Origin: G965247265 sp965247265
Lineage (GTDB): Bacteria; Pseudomonadota; Gammaproteobacteria; UBA4575
Assembly (NCBI GenBank): GCA_965247265.1
Contig: OZ252002.1
Coordinates: 2,170,001-2,234,000, forward strand
DNA: 64,000 nucleotides
Direction: 5' to 3'
Shown here: positions 34,919 through 43,971 of the stretch, piece by piece
Numbering within the stretch: the first letter of the stretch is position 1
How the letters are laid out: each line of letters begins with the position of its first letter
The notes under the pieces: model-generated
What the model saw: the letters and a program-made list of their open reading frames with translations, nothing else
Told to the model about the DNA's origin: nothing
Database searches by the model: none
Made by a program: the position numbers and the translations under genes

Positions 34919-36295
34919 TTAAGAAATAAATACTGCATTCGTGAACGACACAGGGTGTCGAACTGCAATATCCATTGATTGATGAATAACGATACGAACT
35001 CTGCCTTTCAATGAATTGCTATAAGGGTCTAGCAACATATCCAAGCCACCAAACAAACCAATTAGTAACTCACTCCAAGCTCCAAAGAAAAACTCAGCGG
35101 CTGTTACTTGATTAGTTCGTAAAACGTTATACCCGTTCACTTGTCCACCTTCCATAATGAAACGAGCTGCACCAGCTTCTTTAGGGGTAGTTTTCCAGTG
35201 ACCAACAATGCCTGCAGGTGCAATATAAGCGAGCGCACTTTCAGGCGCGTTATCGATCATAATTTGCGTTTCAGCACTTACTGTTTCAGCCCATGTAGGT
35301 AAACCTGCAACTACAAGATCTACCACATTAATACCTGTAACATTTTCAACACCGGCAGGTTGACCTGCAGCACCCGAACCATGCAACGCTGCACGATCAA
35401 CTTCTAGTGCTGCTGCTCTCGCGAGATCATCACGAACTAATGCTTCAATAGACGGATCTGATTGAAGTAAAAGTTTACGTGTGTACTCGGTGTAAGCCGC
35501 AAGTGTCAAAGGTGTTAATGTTACTTGGTCAAATTGTGCTTCTGACTCTGCAGCATCTGCATCTTCAGCTACCCACCCTGCAGACGAACCGCTGGTTTTA
35601 CGTGGTATCGCTACATCACCTTGAAGGCTACTCATAACGGTTGCACCCGCTTCAATAACACGTGTGGTGTTACGCAATACATCGATAAAAGATCCACCCA
35701 TGTGTTCAGTGCCAATTAACTCAGCACCATCTGTCGCGGTTGAATCTAATACACGCATGGCTTGCATAACTTTCTGCGCACGTGAAATATTTGCAGGGTT
35801 AGCAATTTGAGCTTCTACAGGTATATAAATACCCTGTGGTTCCACCCTTGTTTGCTCGCTAACCGCTGCAGAACATTCAAGTTCAAATGCTGCATCTTCA
35901 CGAAAATGTTTATTATCAGGATATGCTAACGCTCGCATAGCCTTCATAAAAGAAAATCCACGTGCTTCTTTTCCGGTTAAACCAATTTCTTCAACTTCAA
36001 CCGCTTTAGCTTTAGCATGTAAACGTGAAAGCAACGCTTCACGCATATCTTCAGTAGTACCACCCTCATCAATAAACTTATCCGCTAAATCTGGTGCGCT
36101 GTAATCGCGCCCCATCTGTTTAAGATCTTGACAACGTGTTTTTTCTTCAGAAATACCTTTATTAACAAGGCCGTTCTGATCTACCGGATCATTTTCCTTT
36201 TCATGTTTTACGACAACTTCAATTGGTTGGTTGTTATCATCCGTTTGACGATCTGCCTCTTCGAGATCGAGTTTAACTTTCTTTTTTGGGTCCAT
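34919..36295 (-). CDS. Major capsid protein, HK97 fold
   Basis: 458 residues. The charged N-terminal 120 residues are probably the scaffold-like delta domain removed by the protease. The rest has the HK97 signature: VMSSLQGDVAIPRKTSG, GWVAEDADAAESEAQFDQVT, LTPLTLAAYTEYTRKLLLQS and a C-terminal DIAVRHPVSF. The start lies inside the protease gene (88-bp overlap) and has GGAG eight bases upstream. Confidence 0.88.
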   Translation of the reverse strand: MDPKKKVKLDLEEADRQTDDNNQPIEVVVKHEKENDPVDQNGLVNKGISEEKTRCQDLKQMGRDYSAPDLADKFIDEGGTTEDMREALLSRLHAKAKAVEVEEIGLTGKEARGFSFMKAMRALAYPDNKHFREDAAFELECSAAVSEQTRVEPQGIYIPVEAQIANPANISRAQKVMQAMRVLDSTATDGAELIGTEHMGGSFIDVLRNTTRVIEAGATVMSSLQGDVAIPRKTSGSSAGWVAEDADAAESEAQFDQVTLTPLTLAAYTEYTRKLLLQSDPSIEALVRDDLARAAALEVDRAALHGSGAAGQPAGVENVTGINVVDLVVAGLPTWAETVSAETQIMIDNAPESALAYIAPAGIVGHWKTTPKEAGAARFIMEGGQVNGYNVLRTNQVTAAEFFFGAWSELLIGLFGGLDMLLDPYSNSLKGRVRIVIHQSMDIAVRHPVSFTNAVFIS

Positions 36296-36828
36296 ATCTG
36301 GTTACTCCTGTCTGCAATATTAAAAGTATTTTCAAAATCATCCGCCCTACCTATTCCAACGGTTGCATCTGCAGGAACTGAAACAATGGAAATTTCCATT
36401 GGTTCCCAATCAACAATGCGAACTTCATCTTCCTCATGGTCCTCAAGACCTTTATAGATTCGATAACCAACTGAAATATGTTGACGAATACCATCGATCA
36501 CATCTTGAAATACCTCTGCAGCACGTTCGCTGTTGCCAAAACGAACCAACGCGCGTCCAACGCGGTCTTTACCTACTGAGGCTGATTCCACAACACCAAC
36601 GTGATCACGTGTGCTGTGGTCCATTAACAATGGTCCTGCATTTTGCAAGCGGCCAAGCCTTACAGATGCTGGATCATGGTCTAAAATTTCTGTACCAAAC
36701 CATCTATCTACTGGTTCTTCAGATGAAAACACTAAATCTACAGTGCGTTTTTCTGCATCAATGGATGCTTCACGTATTGATACACTTCGATTTAATTGTT
36801 TAACTTCAAACTGTTTCATTTTCATCAA
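36208..36828 (-). CDS. HK97-family prohead protease
   Basis: 206 residues. Catalytic region: GPLLMDHSTRDHVGVVESAS with His, then HISVGYRIYKG and the Ser of EISIVSVPADATVG. It processes the capsid N-terminus during maturation. Its 3' end overlaps the capsid start and its 5' end overlaps the portal stop. Confidence 0.83.
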   Translation of the reverse strand: MMKMKQFEVKQLNRSVSIREASIDAEKRTVDLVFSSEEPVDRWFGTEILDHDPASVRLGRLQNAGPLLMDHSTRDHVGVVESASVGKDRVGRALVRFGNSERAAEVFQDVIDGIRQHISVGYRIYKGLEDHEEDEVRIVDWEPMEISIVSVPADATVGIGRADDFENTFNIADRSNQIWTQKRKLNSISKRQIVKRMITTNQLKLS

Positions 36829-38335
36829 CCTCTTTAGCTGGTTCAGTTTTTACCGCCGCAACCGGTGGTATACCTAATTCAAGTAATGTTTTATTTTCTT
36901 CTGCTATTTCTTTCCAAACCTCTTCAGGATCACGGCCCGACTCACGAATAACATCACTACGCGAACGTAAGCGTTCATTAATATCATTCTGGTTTGCTTG
37001 TGAATCTTTTAATGGATCAACCCACGGCCATCTTCTAGCTTGCCAAGTAACACGGCTTAACTTTTTAAGGAACTGAGGTTTAACAGGTGAACCGCCTGGA
37101 TTAGTTATAGCTTGATTCAATAATGAAACGCTTAACCATTCTTCAAATATTGGTGTAATTACAGATTCAATTAACCACTTCTGCAACTCTTTCCACATTT
37201 CGCGCTCATCTAATACGCCCTGGCGAATACTTGAAAAGTTAACTCCCTCAAGATCCGACGCTAAACTAACGTATGAAACTCCTAGACCAGACGCAACACC
37301 GCGCAAAACTGATTTAACAAAATCTTTATAATTTGTATTCGGTTGATTTGGGTCCCACTCCGCAAGTGTTACGCCTGGCGGTAATTGTCTAAATGAACCT
37401 GGTTCAGCATCTTCTAAATAATCACCGTTATCATCTTGTTCGCCGTCACCTTCATATTGAGCATCTTCAGCATCTTCTGAGGTTTCCATAAAGCCCATAC
37501 TTGAAGCGGCTAATCTTGCAGCCACTACTGCAGCTTCTTCATAACCCCCAAGCATCCCAAGCCTAAACATAGCGGTTACATACCAAGGAACCCCGCGAGT
37601 TTGCCAAACAAAATCTGGTATGAATGCATGAATAATTTGATCTGCAGGCACACGTTCACGCCTGGCGTTATTATTAAGATAAGTATCCTGTAATTTGTTG
37701 GTGTGGGTAGTTAGCCAATACGCAACCGGTTTACGGAACGAATTAAGCTCTACACCCATCACTACCTGATTACCATTAGACAGCGTTCTATTGTCTTGAG
37801 TATCTAGTAATTCAGCATCTAATAATTCAATTGCAAACCCAAATTTATTAAACTGCGTTCCATGATGCTTGCGTAACAATAATTCACCATCATTTGCTAC
37901 TGTACAAATGCATTCACGAGAAACATCCCACCATGATTTAGTGCCTGTTACATCTGGTGAACCTTTTTTTCCCCACTCTTTCCAAGCATCTTCAGTTGTT
38001 TGGGCATCTATCTTATCAATCGTTGAACCATCATTGCGTAATGGTCTTGCTTGTAGCTGTATCCCTGCAGAACCTACTACGTTATTTTTAAGAAGTTTTG
38101 TAAACTTTTTAACGTAATCATTATTCCTAACTAAATCACGTGATCTAGCTCGAATAATTTTTAGACCTTTTCGTATATCTGCATCAGGCACTTGAGAAAA
38201 ATTAGCTAAACTAAAAGACAATCGGTCTTGGTTAGCTGCAGTGTATTTTCTGTAATGGGTTCTACCGCGTCTTGGCACAACTCCCGCTGTTTGATTAGAA
38301 AACAGTTTGGTAAAAGCTCCCTTTAAACTAAACAT
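36806..38335 (-). CDS. Portal protein, lambda family
   Basis: 509 residues. SLANFSQVPDADIRKGLKII then ARSRDLVRNNDYVKKFTKLL, NNVVGSAGIQLQARP, GELLLRKHHGT and the GVNFSSIRQGVLDEREMWKE segment are typical of lambda-type portals. It forms the dodecameric DNA gateway. It is followed by the protease, as usual. Confidence 0.88.
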   Translation of the reverse strand: MFSLKGAFTKLFSNQTAGVVPRRGRTHYRKYTAANQDRLSFSLANFSQVPDADIRKGLKIIRARSRDLVRNNDYVKKFTKLLKNNVVGSAGIQLQARPLRNDGSTIDKIDAQTTEDAWKEWGKKGSPDVTGTKSWWDVSRECICTVANDGELLLRKHHGTQFNKFGFAIELLDAELLDTQDNRTLSNGNQVVMGVELNSFRKPVAYWLTTHTNKLQDTYLNNNARRERVPADQIIHAFIPDFVWQTRGVPWYVTAMFRLGMLGGYEEAAVVAARLAASSMGFMETSEDAEDAQYEGDGEQDDNGDYLEDAEPGSFRQLPPGVTLAEWDPNQPNTNYKDFVKSVLRGVASGLGVSYVSLASDLEGVNFSSIRQGVLDEREMWKELQKWLIESVITPIFEEWLSVSLLNQAITNPGGSPVKPQFLKKLSRVTWQARRWPWVDPLKDSQANQNDINERLRSRSDVIRESGRDPEEVWKEIAEENKTLLELGIPPVAAVKTEPAKEVDENETV

Positions 38336-38337
38336 AT

Positions 38338-38904
38338 TTAAAACCTAACCTTAACCTTGTTACCTGCAGATTTACCGTTACGCACTCGCTCTCTAGCTAA
38401 CTCTCTTTTGTACATACCGTAATACGTTCTGCGCGCTTGAATAGCTTCACTTAAATTAAGCCTAGTTAAACTTCTGCTAGCTCCACCTGGTGTAGAAATT
38501 GAATAAGTTAATTGGTCTTTACTTGCCTTACCTTCAATTAATGCATCTAAAGCGTCTAACACTTTCTTTACATGTGATCTGCTATCGTATGTATCTAGTT
38601 TGCTAAAGTTAGGATTAATAGTAATTAACCCATCATCAACTAAATAACGTTCAGTTGATTTAGTAACGTAAGCATTCCAACGATATTCCCCACTCGCCCA
38701 CACACCAGAATCATCAGGCAATACATCTACTAGATGATAACTATCACTGTTATCTGTAGCGGTAATTTCTTCTTTACCAGATGAATTAATAAGCGCGTAA
38801 GTTAGAACCCAACTATCTTCAGGCTTATAATCCGTAAAGAATTTTTTCCATTTAATACGATCACCTGCAGTAACCGTTAATGGTTCAGTGGTTGCTATGT
38901 CCAT
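38338..38904 (-). CDS. Head-tail joining protein, gpW-like C-terminus
   Basis: 188 residues in two parts. The N-terminal 100 residues form a beta domain (VLTYALINSSGKEE, GEYRWNAYVTKSTERYLVDD). The C-terminal part (AIQARRTYYGMYKRELARER) is like gpW head-tail connectors. The N-terminal addition makes it longer than lambda gpW (68 residues). It sits between terminase and portal, as W does. Confidence 0.65.
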   Translation of the reverse strand: MDIATTEPLTVTAGDRIKWKKFFTDYKPEDSWVLTYALINSSGKEEITATDNSDSYHLVDVLPDDSGVWASGEYRWNAYVTKSTERYLVDDGLITINPNFSKLDTYDSRSHVKKVLDALDALIEGKASKDQLTYSISTPGGASRSLTRLNLSEAIQARRTYYGMYKRELARERVRNGKSAGNKVKVRF

Positions 38905-38908
38905 TTAT

Positions 38909-40762
38909 CTACCATGATTTAGCAAACCCTTTTTTAGGCTTACGTTTTAATTTTCGCTTGTGTCTAACTAACGCTGGATCTGGTGTTTTCTTGGTAGCTG
39001 CTTTTTTACGTGCAACTTCCTTTTCTTCTTTTACATGAATATTTTTTATTAATGCTTTCCAATTAGGATCTAACAATTTTAAAGCGGCATAATTTAAAAC
39101 GTTAATATCTAACGCTTCATTTCTAGGACGTTTTTTTAACCAAACTCTACGACTAACACCGCGTTCAAATTTTGTTACTAATTTTTCTGCAGTTAACTGT
39201 TCAAAAAACTCTTTGTCATACTCAAGCGGAAAATGATAATAACCATTACCTACTTTTTCTTTTGCTAGCCGGGTGTAAATAACTGTCTTTGCTTGGTCTA
39301 CACCAATAGGGTATAGCTTGACATTTTTCTTACGTTGTTTAGTTGGCTTACCAATTATTGGTCTACCTTCACCGCCTACGCCTTTAGTGGCATACACACG
39401 CCTTAGACTTTTTCTTAAAACAAAATCATAAACATAATCAGTGTTGTAACCTGAATCGACCATAGTGCAGGCAATGTGTAATAGTCTCCCATCTTCAGTT
39501 TCATAAGTTTGATCTAGGTAATCTTCTAGGTCGTTCCATACTTCTATTTGGGTAGTATCGCCATAGATTATTTTGTACTCAACACCGTGGCTTTCTTCTC
39601 CTATGCCCCAACCTTTCGCTTCTAGTTCTAGCCGGTCTGCTTGAACATCGACACCACACGTAATTACTAAATTTTTATCTGGTAACTTTTCATAATTTTC
39701 ACGCCTGGCATATAAACTATCTTCATCTACATCTATTGAAGCTTGCTCAAATGTTTCTGCTAATGAGGTGTTTACAAATACCTGTAGCGTTAACGGATCA
39801 TCTTTAGCTTCTAAAAAATCTGTAGCAATCTGCCCCCAACTCGCATTAGGCTGTAATGAATACGCCGCCCAAATATGAAAACCTGCATGACCATCAAAAG
39901 GCTTTTCAGCAATCCATTCGCCATGCTCCAACATCCAATATTTCTTTGATTCATCGATGTCCTTGTTACAATGAGTACATACAAAATGTGCTTTCTTTGG
40001 CTCACCTTTAGGCCAGATTAAATTTTTAAATTCTAATTTTTGTTTTTTCTTACAGTGTGGACAAGGAACATGGTAAAAGCGTTTATCTGAACTCTCGAAA
40101 CTGCGCTCTACTTTTGAGAATCCTTTTATGGTTGGTGTGCTACCAATAATAAACTGGCGGTTCCAAGCATCCTCTGCGCGTTTTTCTCCTAATTTTATTT
40201 GATCCCCTTCAGTTCCTGCAGATGCTGGATACCCATCTACCTCATCAAAAAGAACTTTGCGAACCGTGATCCTTCTGAACCCTCTTGGACTATTTGCACC
40301 CACCACGTGCAACACACCACCAGGATAAGCTTTGGTCATGATAGTGTTTGAACTATCTCTTGACCTTGGATCGGAAACTAATTTATCTAAACATGGTGTA
40401 TCGCGCAGCATTGGCGCAATTTCTTCTTTACTGTAACCGGCTCCATCTTCTACTGTTGGCTGAACAACTAGTAAGCTGCATGGGTCATGTTCAATATGAA
40501 ACCCGATTACATGATTAATTAACTTTGTATACCCGATTCGCGAACACTTCATTAGTGTCACTCTTTCATTTTCGGGATCTGTTACCGCATCAAGTATTCC
40601 AACTTGCTGTGGCCAGGTGGTCCACTTACCAGACTGTGAACTAGATTCAGGTGATAAATACGCTTTCTCGTCTGCCCATTCACTTAGTGTCAGTTTCGGT
40701 GAAGGCTTGTAGCTGTTGGTTATATTTTTCCATTCTTGCTCTAAGACCTGTTGGTATACCAT
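38909..40762 (-). CDS. Terminase large subunit, lambda gpA-like
   Basis: 617 residues of the GpA-type terminase family. KCSRIGYTK is the adapted Walker A, KVLFDEVDGYP the Walker B, and a zinc-type CPHCKKKQ / CTHCNKD pair lies in the middle. The C-terminal half holds nuclease acids (TCGVDVQADRLELEAKGWG). It packages DNA at cos ends. Confidence 0.88.
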   Translation of the reverse strand: MVYQQVLEQEWKNITNSYKPSPKLTLSEWADEKAYLSPESSSQSGKWTTWPQQVGILDAVTDPENERVTLMKCSRIGYTKLINHVIGFHIEHDPCSLLVVQPTVEDGAGYSKEEIAPMLRDTPCLDKLVSDPRSRDSSNTIMTKAYPGGVLHVVGANSPRGFRRITVRKVLFDEVDGYPASAGTEGDQIKLGEKRAEDAWNRQFIIGSTPTIKGFSKVERSFESSDKRFYHVPCPHCKKKQKLEFKNLIWPKGEPKKAHFVCTHCNKDIDESKKYWMLEHGEWIAEKPFDGHAGFHIWAAYSLQPNASWGQIATDFLEAKDDPLTLQVFVNTSLAETFEQASIDVDEDSLYARRENYEKLPDKNLVITCGVDVQADRLELEAKGWGIGEESHGVEYKIIYGDTTQIEVWNDLEDYLDQTYETEDGRLLHIACTMVDSGYNTDYVYDFVLRKSLRRVYATKGVGGEGRPIIGKPTKQRKKNVKLYPIGVDQAKTVIYTRLAKEKVGNGYYHFPLEYDKEFFEQLTAEKLVTKFERGVSRRVWLKKRPRNEALDINVLNYAALKLLDPNWKALIKNIHVKEEKEVARKKAATKKTPDPALVRHKRKLKRKPKKGFAKSW

Positions 40763-41207
40763 GCGTTGCTACATCCATTAAGGCCCGATTACATAATGCT
40801 TCTAGTTTTGAAACATCGGTTTTGGTTAATTTAGGAATTTTAGTTTTTGCTTGAGTAGGTACGCCTCGAACTTTTGTTTTAACAATGTTCGCTAATTGCT
40901 GACATAGCTCAACTACTATAGCTGTAGGCATTCGCTCACCTTCAAGCGTTTCTACATCTAAATCTATTTTTGCTCGCTGGCTTCTAGCCAGTAATGCGCG
41001 TTCAGTATTAAGATCAATAACATTGTCATCTTCATCAGATAAATAGATTGCAGCTAAAGCATCCTTACTTATATAAGCATAGGCGTTACCATCTTTTCGA
41101 TGTGCAACACCCGCTAATCTTTTCTTAATAGTTCGCTGGCTTTTACCTGTTAACTGTACTAACTGATTAAGTGTAGATTCTGTTCGGTCCTCTTTTAAAA
41201 TTGGCAT
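40680..41207 (-). CDS. Terminase small subunit, Nu1-like
   Basis: 175 residues. An N-terminal winged helix (STLNQLVQLTGKSQRTIKKR) is followed by the linker ERALLARSQRAKIDLDVETLEGE typical of Nu1/DUF1441. It recognises cos. It overlaps the large subunit by 83 bp. The 225 bp upstream (41208-41432) have no gene and include inverted CTAGGT/ACCTAG words, a possible cos region. Confidence 0.75.
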   Translation of the reverse strand: MPILKEDRTESTLNQLVQLTGKSQRTIKKRLAGVAHRKDGNAYAYISKDALAAIYLSDEDDNVIDLNTERALLARSQRAKIDLDVETLEGERMPTAIVVELCQQLANIVKTKVRGVPTQAKTKIPKLTKTDVSKLEALCNRALMDVATHGIPTGLRARMEKYNQQLQAFTETDTK

Positions 41208-41432
41208 AACTTTTTTATTATGATGATGCTATATAAAATCCTGTGGCTAGCTGAATCTCGCGAAGCCGCATACCCGCTAGGTGATTACCTGGGAAGTACC
41301 TTTTACCTAGTTTTTAACCTTAACAGGCCTTAGTACTACTTGTGCATAATGTTGTTTCTTTCTATGAACATCAAAAGGTCTATATGCTTAACATTTAAAA
41401 ACTCGCAAACTTGTCCCAATCCATATCTATCT

Positions 41433-42341
41433 TTACTTAATCATTCTCAAATCCTCTTTGCGCGTGTTCGTGTTCAGCCAGTGGGTGTAAGCGTAACGCG
41501 GTCCGCCGATATACAGTCCAGGGAAATGCACACGGTATCCCACACAGCCGAATAGCCGCACCTGTATCTGTTCATATTCGCGATTCTCTTCGTTGCATAT
41601 TCCATGAAACGGTCGGGCATCGTCGGCATCGACACGTAAACGGTCGACTCGCAGGATGGTGTCGTCCCAGCCAGTCCCTGATTCGAGGATTTGGCGAAGA
41701 TCGGGTAGCGGCCCATCATTCGTGCAAATCGCCTCGCCCGCGCATAGCGCGAGGAACTCGAATGCGATCTTGGCCGGCAAGCGGGGGTCGATAGGCATGC
41801 TCTTGCTAAGATCGGGCTCAATCGCTTCCACGGGCCATTTGATAACGTCACACTTGATAGCGTCACACTCAGGCGCAACGGAGATTCGTTGGCTGTCCGG
41901 CGCACTTTTTAAAACCGAAAGAACGTGCTGGATCGGCGGTGTTTCGGCATATCCGCTCCGCTGCAACATCTCCACGATCGCTTTGGGCGCTTCGTCTGTT
42001 GGCAGGATCGTCGATCCGTCGTCATGTTTTTGTCCTTCAACTTGGAATGCTCCGTCTCTGACATATACCGAAACGCGCGGGCCTTCGCCGATTGTGACGT
42101 AAGGGCGGCTCTTATGTGCTAGCGCAGGGATATCGCCTTGCAGTCTGTCGACCGCGAGGAGGATCGAGGGGTCGGACTTGGCAGAGGCCTCCACGTCGCT
42201 CCCGAGCCGCGAGTTGCAATCGTGGCACAAGAAACTGCAAGTAAAGATGCCGCCGAGCGCGCGTGGTATGATGTGCTCCTCGCATAACGTACCTTCGCTC
42301 AGGCAAAGGACGCATCGCGCCACTGGCCAATCGGCCTTCAT
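41433..42341 (-). CDS. HNH endonuclease-like protein of GC-rich foreign composition
   Basis: 302 residues. The N-terminal HNH-type zinc module is clear: CVLCLSEG, EEHIIPRALGG, CHDCNSRLGSD. The remaining 240 residues are unrecognised. GC content and codon use (many GCG, CGC, GGC) are clearly higher than in all neighbours, so this is a recent import, a moron inserted between the late control region and the terminase genes. It may be a defence or homing enzyme. Confidence 0.7.
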   Translation of the reverse strand: MKADWPVARCVLCLSEGTLCEEHIIPRALGGIFTCSFLCHDCNSRLGSDVEASAKSDPSILLAVDRLQGDIPALAHKSRPYVTIGEGPRVSVYVRDGAFQVEGQKHDDGSTILPTDEAPKAIVEMLQRSGYAETPPIQHVLSVLKSAPDSQRISVAPECDAIKCDVIKWPVEAIEPDLSKSMPIDPRLPAKIAFEFLALCAGEAICTNDGPLPDLRQILESGTGWDDTILRVDRLRVDADDARPFHGICNEENREYEQIQVRLFGCVGYRVHFPGLYIGGPRYAYTHWLNTNTRKEDLRMIK

Positions 42342-42573
42342 CGTGTTCCCTCACTGGCTTGGGCATTCAAACCGTTATCCTATTGTTTTACAGATTTATC
42401 GTACCTCTGCGTACCTATTAACGCAGATATTACTTAGATGTTCAAGCTTGCACAGCATACGTGACCGACCTCCGGCGTGTTGCGCCTTTAGGTCAAGACG
42501 AGCATTAGCGCAGAGCAGATATCCATATTTCTTTAAGCAGAGTTAGTGCCACGTTAAGTCTTAACCAGACATT

Positions 42574-42594
42574 AAAAAACCCGCTTGCGCGGGC
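42574..42594 (-). terminator. Rho-independent terminator ending the structured RNA
   Basis: Minus strand: GCCCGCGCAAGCGGGTTTTTT. Nearly the same sequence recurs at 42806-42826. Confidence 0.75.
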
Positions 42595-42676
42595 TTGCAG
42601 ATGCCCAGCCCCGAAGTTGTGGAAAGCCACGGGACTGAGCGAGATGAGGTAATGATTCCTCACGGAGCATCTTACC
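42574..42676 (-). ncRNA. Candidate structured late-leader RNA
   Basis: Upstream of the terminator the minus strand can fold as a three-way junction. A closing helix AGATGC/GCATCT encloses a GTGAGG-aatcatta-CCTCA-type hairpin and a CCCGTGG-ctttccacaactt-CGGG-type hairpin with nested GTGG/CCAC. It lies between the early operon end and the terminase genes, where lambda-like phages have a Q-dependent promoter and a short terminated leader. Role inferred from position; no known RNA family recognised. Confidence 0.45.
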
Positions 42677-42709
42677 AGATCAATGCGGTGCTGAAATATC
42701 TTTTTGTAA

Positions 42710-42730
42710 TTAACACGCCATGCGTGTTAA
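42710..42730. repeat. Perfect palindrome, 9-bp arms
   Basis: TTAACACGC-CAT-GCGTGTTAA. It may be an operator at the late promoter region. Confidence 0.5.
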
Positions 42731-42746
42731 TAAAACTCAGTATTAA

Positions 42747-42781
42747 ATAGGGGCCAATAATAATTTATTATTAGCCCCTAT
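42747..42781. repeat. Long palindrome, 17-bp arms
   Basis: Arms 42747-42763 and 42765-42781 (ATAGGGGC(C/T)AATAATAA) are inverted with one mismatch and a one-base centre, with a further CAGTAT/ATACTG pair outside. It could be a late-regulator operator or a transcribed hairpin between the early terminator and the late leader. Confidence 0.55.
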
Positions 42782-42805
42782 ACTGAATGGATATAATCAG
42801 GCAAT

Positions 42806-42826
42806 AAAAAACCCGCTTGCGCGGGC
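42806..42826 (-). terminator. Rho-independent terminator at the end of the early operon
   Basis: Minus strand: GGCCCGCGCAAGCGGGTTTTTT core, 40 bp after the 154-residue gene. Confidence 0.75.
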
Positions 42827-42865
42827 CTTGAGGTCACTTGTTCCAGAATCACACAAAATACTATA

Positions 42866-43330
42866 TTAGGTAATACGATTTTTATCAAGTATTTGTTTCT
42901 TAACAATTTCCCATTTTTCTTCAATGATCTTATGCGCGACTCGAATATGCGCATAAAAATCTGGTTTGTTATTAATATTTAAACTTTCCCACCGGTCTTT
43001 ATCGGTGACTCTTTTACCGTTCGCACTGAATATAAAGTACTTTGCGTACACAACATGAAATAACGATCTAGGAAAATACTCATTAAAAACAATGGCCTCG
43101 GCTATTTCGAAGTCCATTGGCTTATTTTCAATCAATATTTCTTTAAATAAACGACGTTCCTTTGGAACTTTCATGTAGGAATGAAGACCGTCAACAGGAT
43201 AATAAATACCCGTTTCCTCTAAACGACGTTCAATCGACTTCTGTGGATACCCCAGTACGTCGCGTTGCCGGTTAAACCATCGGCCAAAACGAGTCAGTAC
43301 ATCATCTAAACCGATGTTATTTATCAACAA
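42866..43330 (-). CDS. Phage protein in the late-regulator (Q) position
   Basis: 154 residues, basic. The N-terminus VLTRFGRWFNRQRDVLGYPQ resembles the start of antiterminator-Q-like or DUF1133-type proteins. It is the last gene of the leftward early operon and directly precedes terminator, palindromes and the structured RNA, exactly where a late-gene activator is expected. The assignment rests mainly on position. Confidence 0.45.
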   Translation of the reverse strand: MLINNIGLDDVLTRFGRWFNRQRDVLGYPQKSIERRLEETGIYYPVDGLHSYMKVPKERRLFKEILIENKPMDFEIAEAIVFNEYFPRSLFHVVYAKYFIFSANGKRVTDKDRWESLNINNKPDFYAHIRVAHKIIEEKWEIVKKQILDKNRIT

Positions 43331-43414
43331 CCCTTTTTCCTCTAGTTAAGATGCGCCCCGCTGTTTGGTTCAAGTGTCCACTATCCTCAAACAATAAACA
43401 CACCAGGTTGCGCT

Positions 43415-43579
43415 TCATAAAGGCTCAACAATGTTATTTTTACGGGGCGCAAAACTTTTAATTTTATCGTCAGTAATTTCTAATAAGTATTTAACGTCTT
43501 TCTCATCCTCTGTCAGTTCGCCCGCAAGACATTGGAGCGCGGCTTTTAGGAATGATTCAGCTTGTTCTAGTTTAGTCAT
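43415..43579 (-). CDS. Small hypothetical phage protein
   Basis: 54 residues from ATG at 43577-43579, overlapping the stop of the preceding gene as TAATG. The sequence starts MTKLEQAESFLKAALQCLAG and is helical and acidic. No family recognised. Confidence 0.5.
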   Translation of the reverse strand: MTKLEQAESFLKAALQCLAGELTEDEKDVKYLLEITDDKIKSFAPRKNNIVEPL

Positions 43580-43869
43580 TAGTCAAATGCCTCAAATTCT
43601 AAATATCCTAAAACGCCATCCTTTCTTTTTTGCAGCATTGTTTTTTTCTGTTGTTTGTAATGCTCATACATGTCTTTTTTATCTGACAAGGCGTATGTAA
43701 ACATTGGCTCGTCTTGTATCACTGTAAGCGTTTCATACATATCCTGACCTATTGCTGCCATGATAAAATCCCTATGCGCCACCGGATCATTGGTAAACTT
43801 GCAATGACAACTCGCGTTATTTGGATTCCACCTTATGCTATGCGCACGACCTGATAAATGATGCTCCAT
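43579..43869 (-). CDS. Hypothetical phage protein
   Basis: 96 residues. N-terminus rich in His/Cys (EHHLSGRAHSIRWNPNNASC), a pattern compatible with metal binding; helical C-half. Unrecognised. Coupled to the 54-residue gene downstream. Confidence 0.45.
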   Translation of the reverse strand: MEHHLSGRAHSIRWNPNNASCHCKFTNDPVAHRDFIMAAIGQDMYETLTVIQDEPMFTYALSDKKDMYEHYKQQKKTMLQKRKDGVLGYLEFEAFD

Positions 43870-43971
43870 TGAAGCAAACCACGCTTGTCATTATCTCCTG
43901 ACGTAAAACCACAACTCTTAACTTCACAAGTTCACATAGCGCGCTCTTTAACTAAAAATCGCATGACCTCA

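Noticed and set aside
41208..41432. cos site upstream of the terminase small subunit
   Set aside because: Position is right and CTAGGT/ACCTAG inverted words are present, but no sequence feature proves a cohesive end, so not listed as a feature.
42160..42546. Overlapping ORFs opposite the GC-rich HNH gene
   Set aside because: High GC lengthens chance frames; no protein-like motif, and the HNH frame has the Cys/His pattern.
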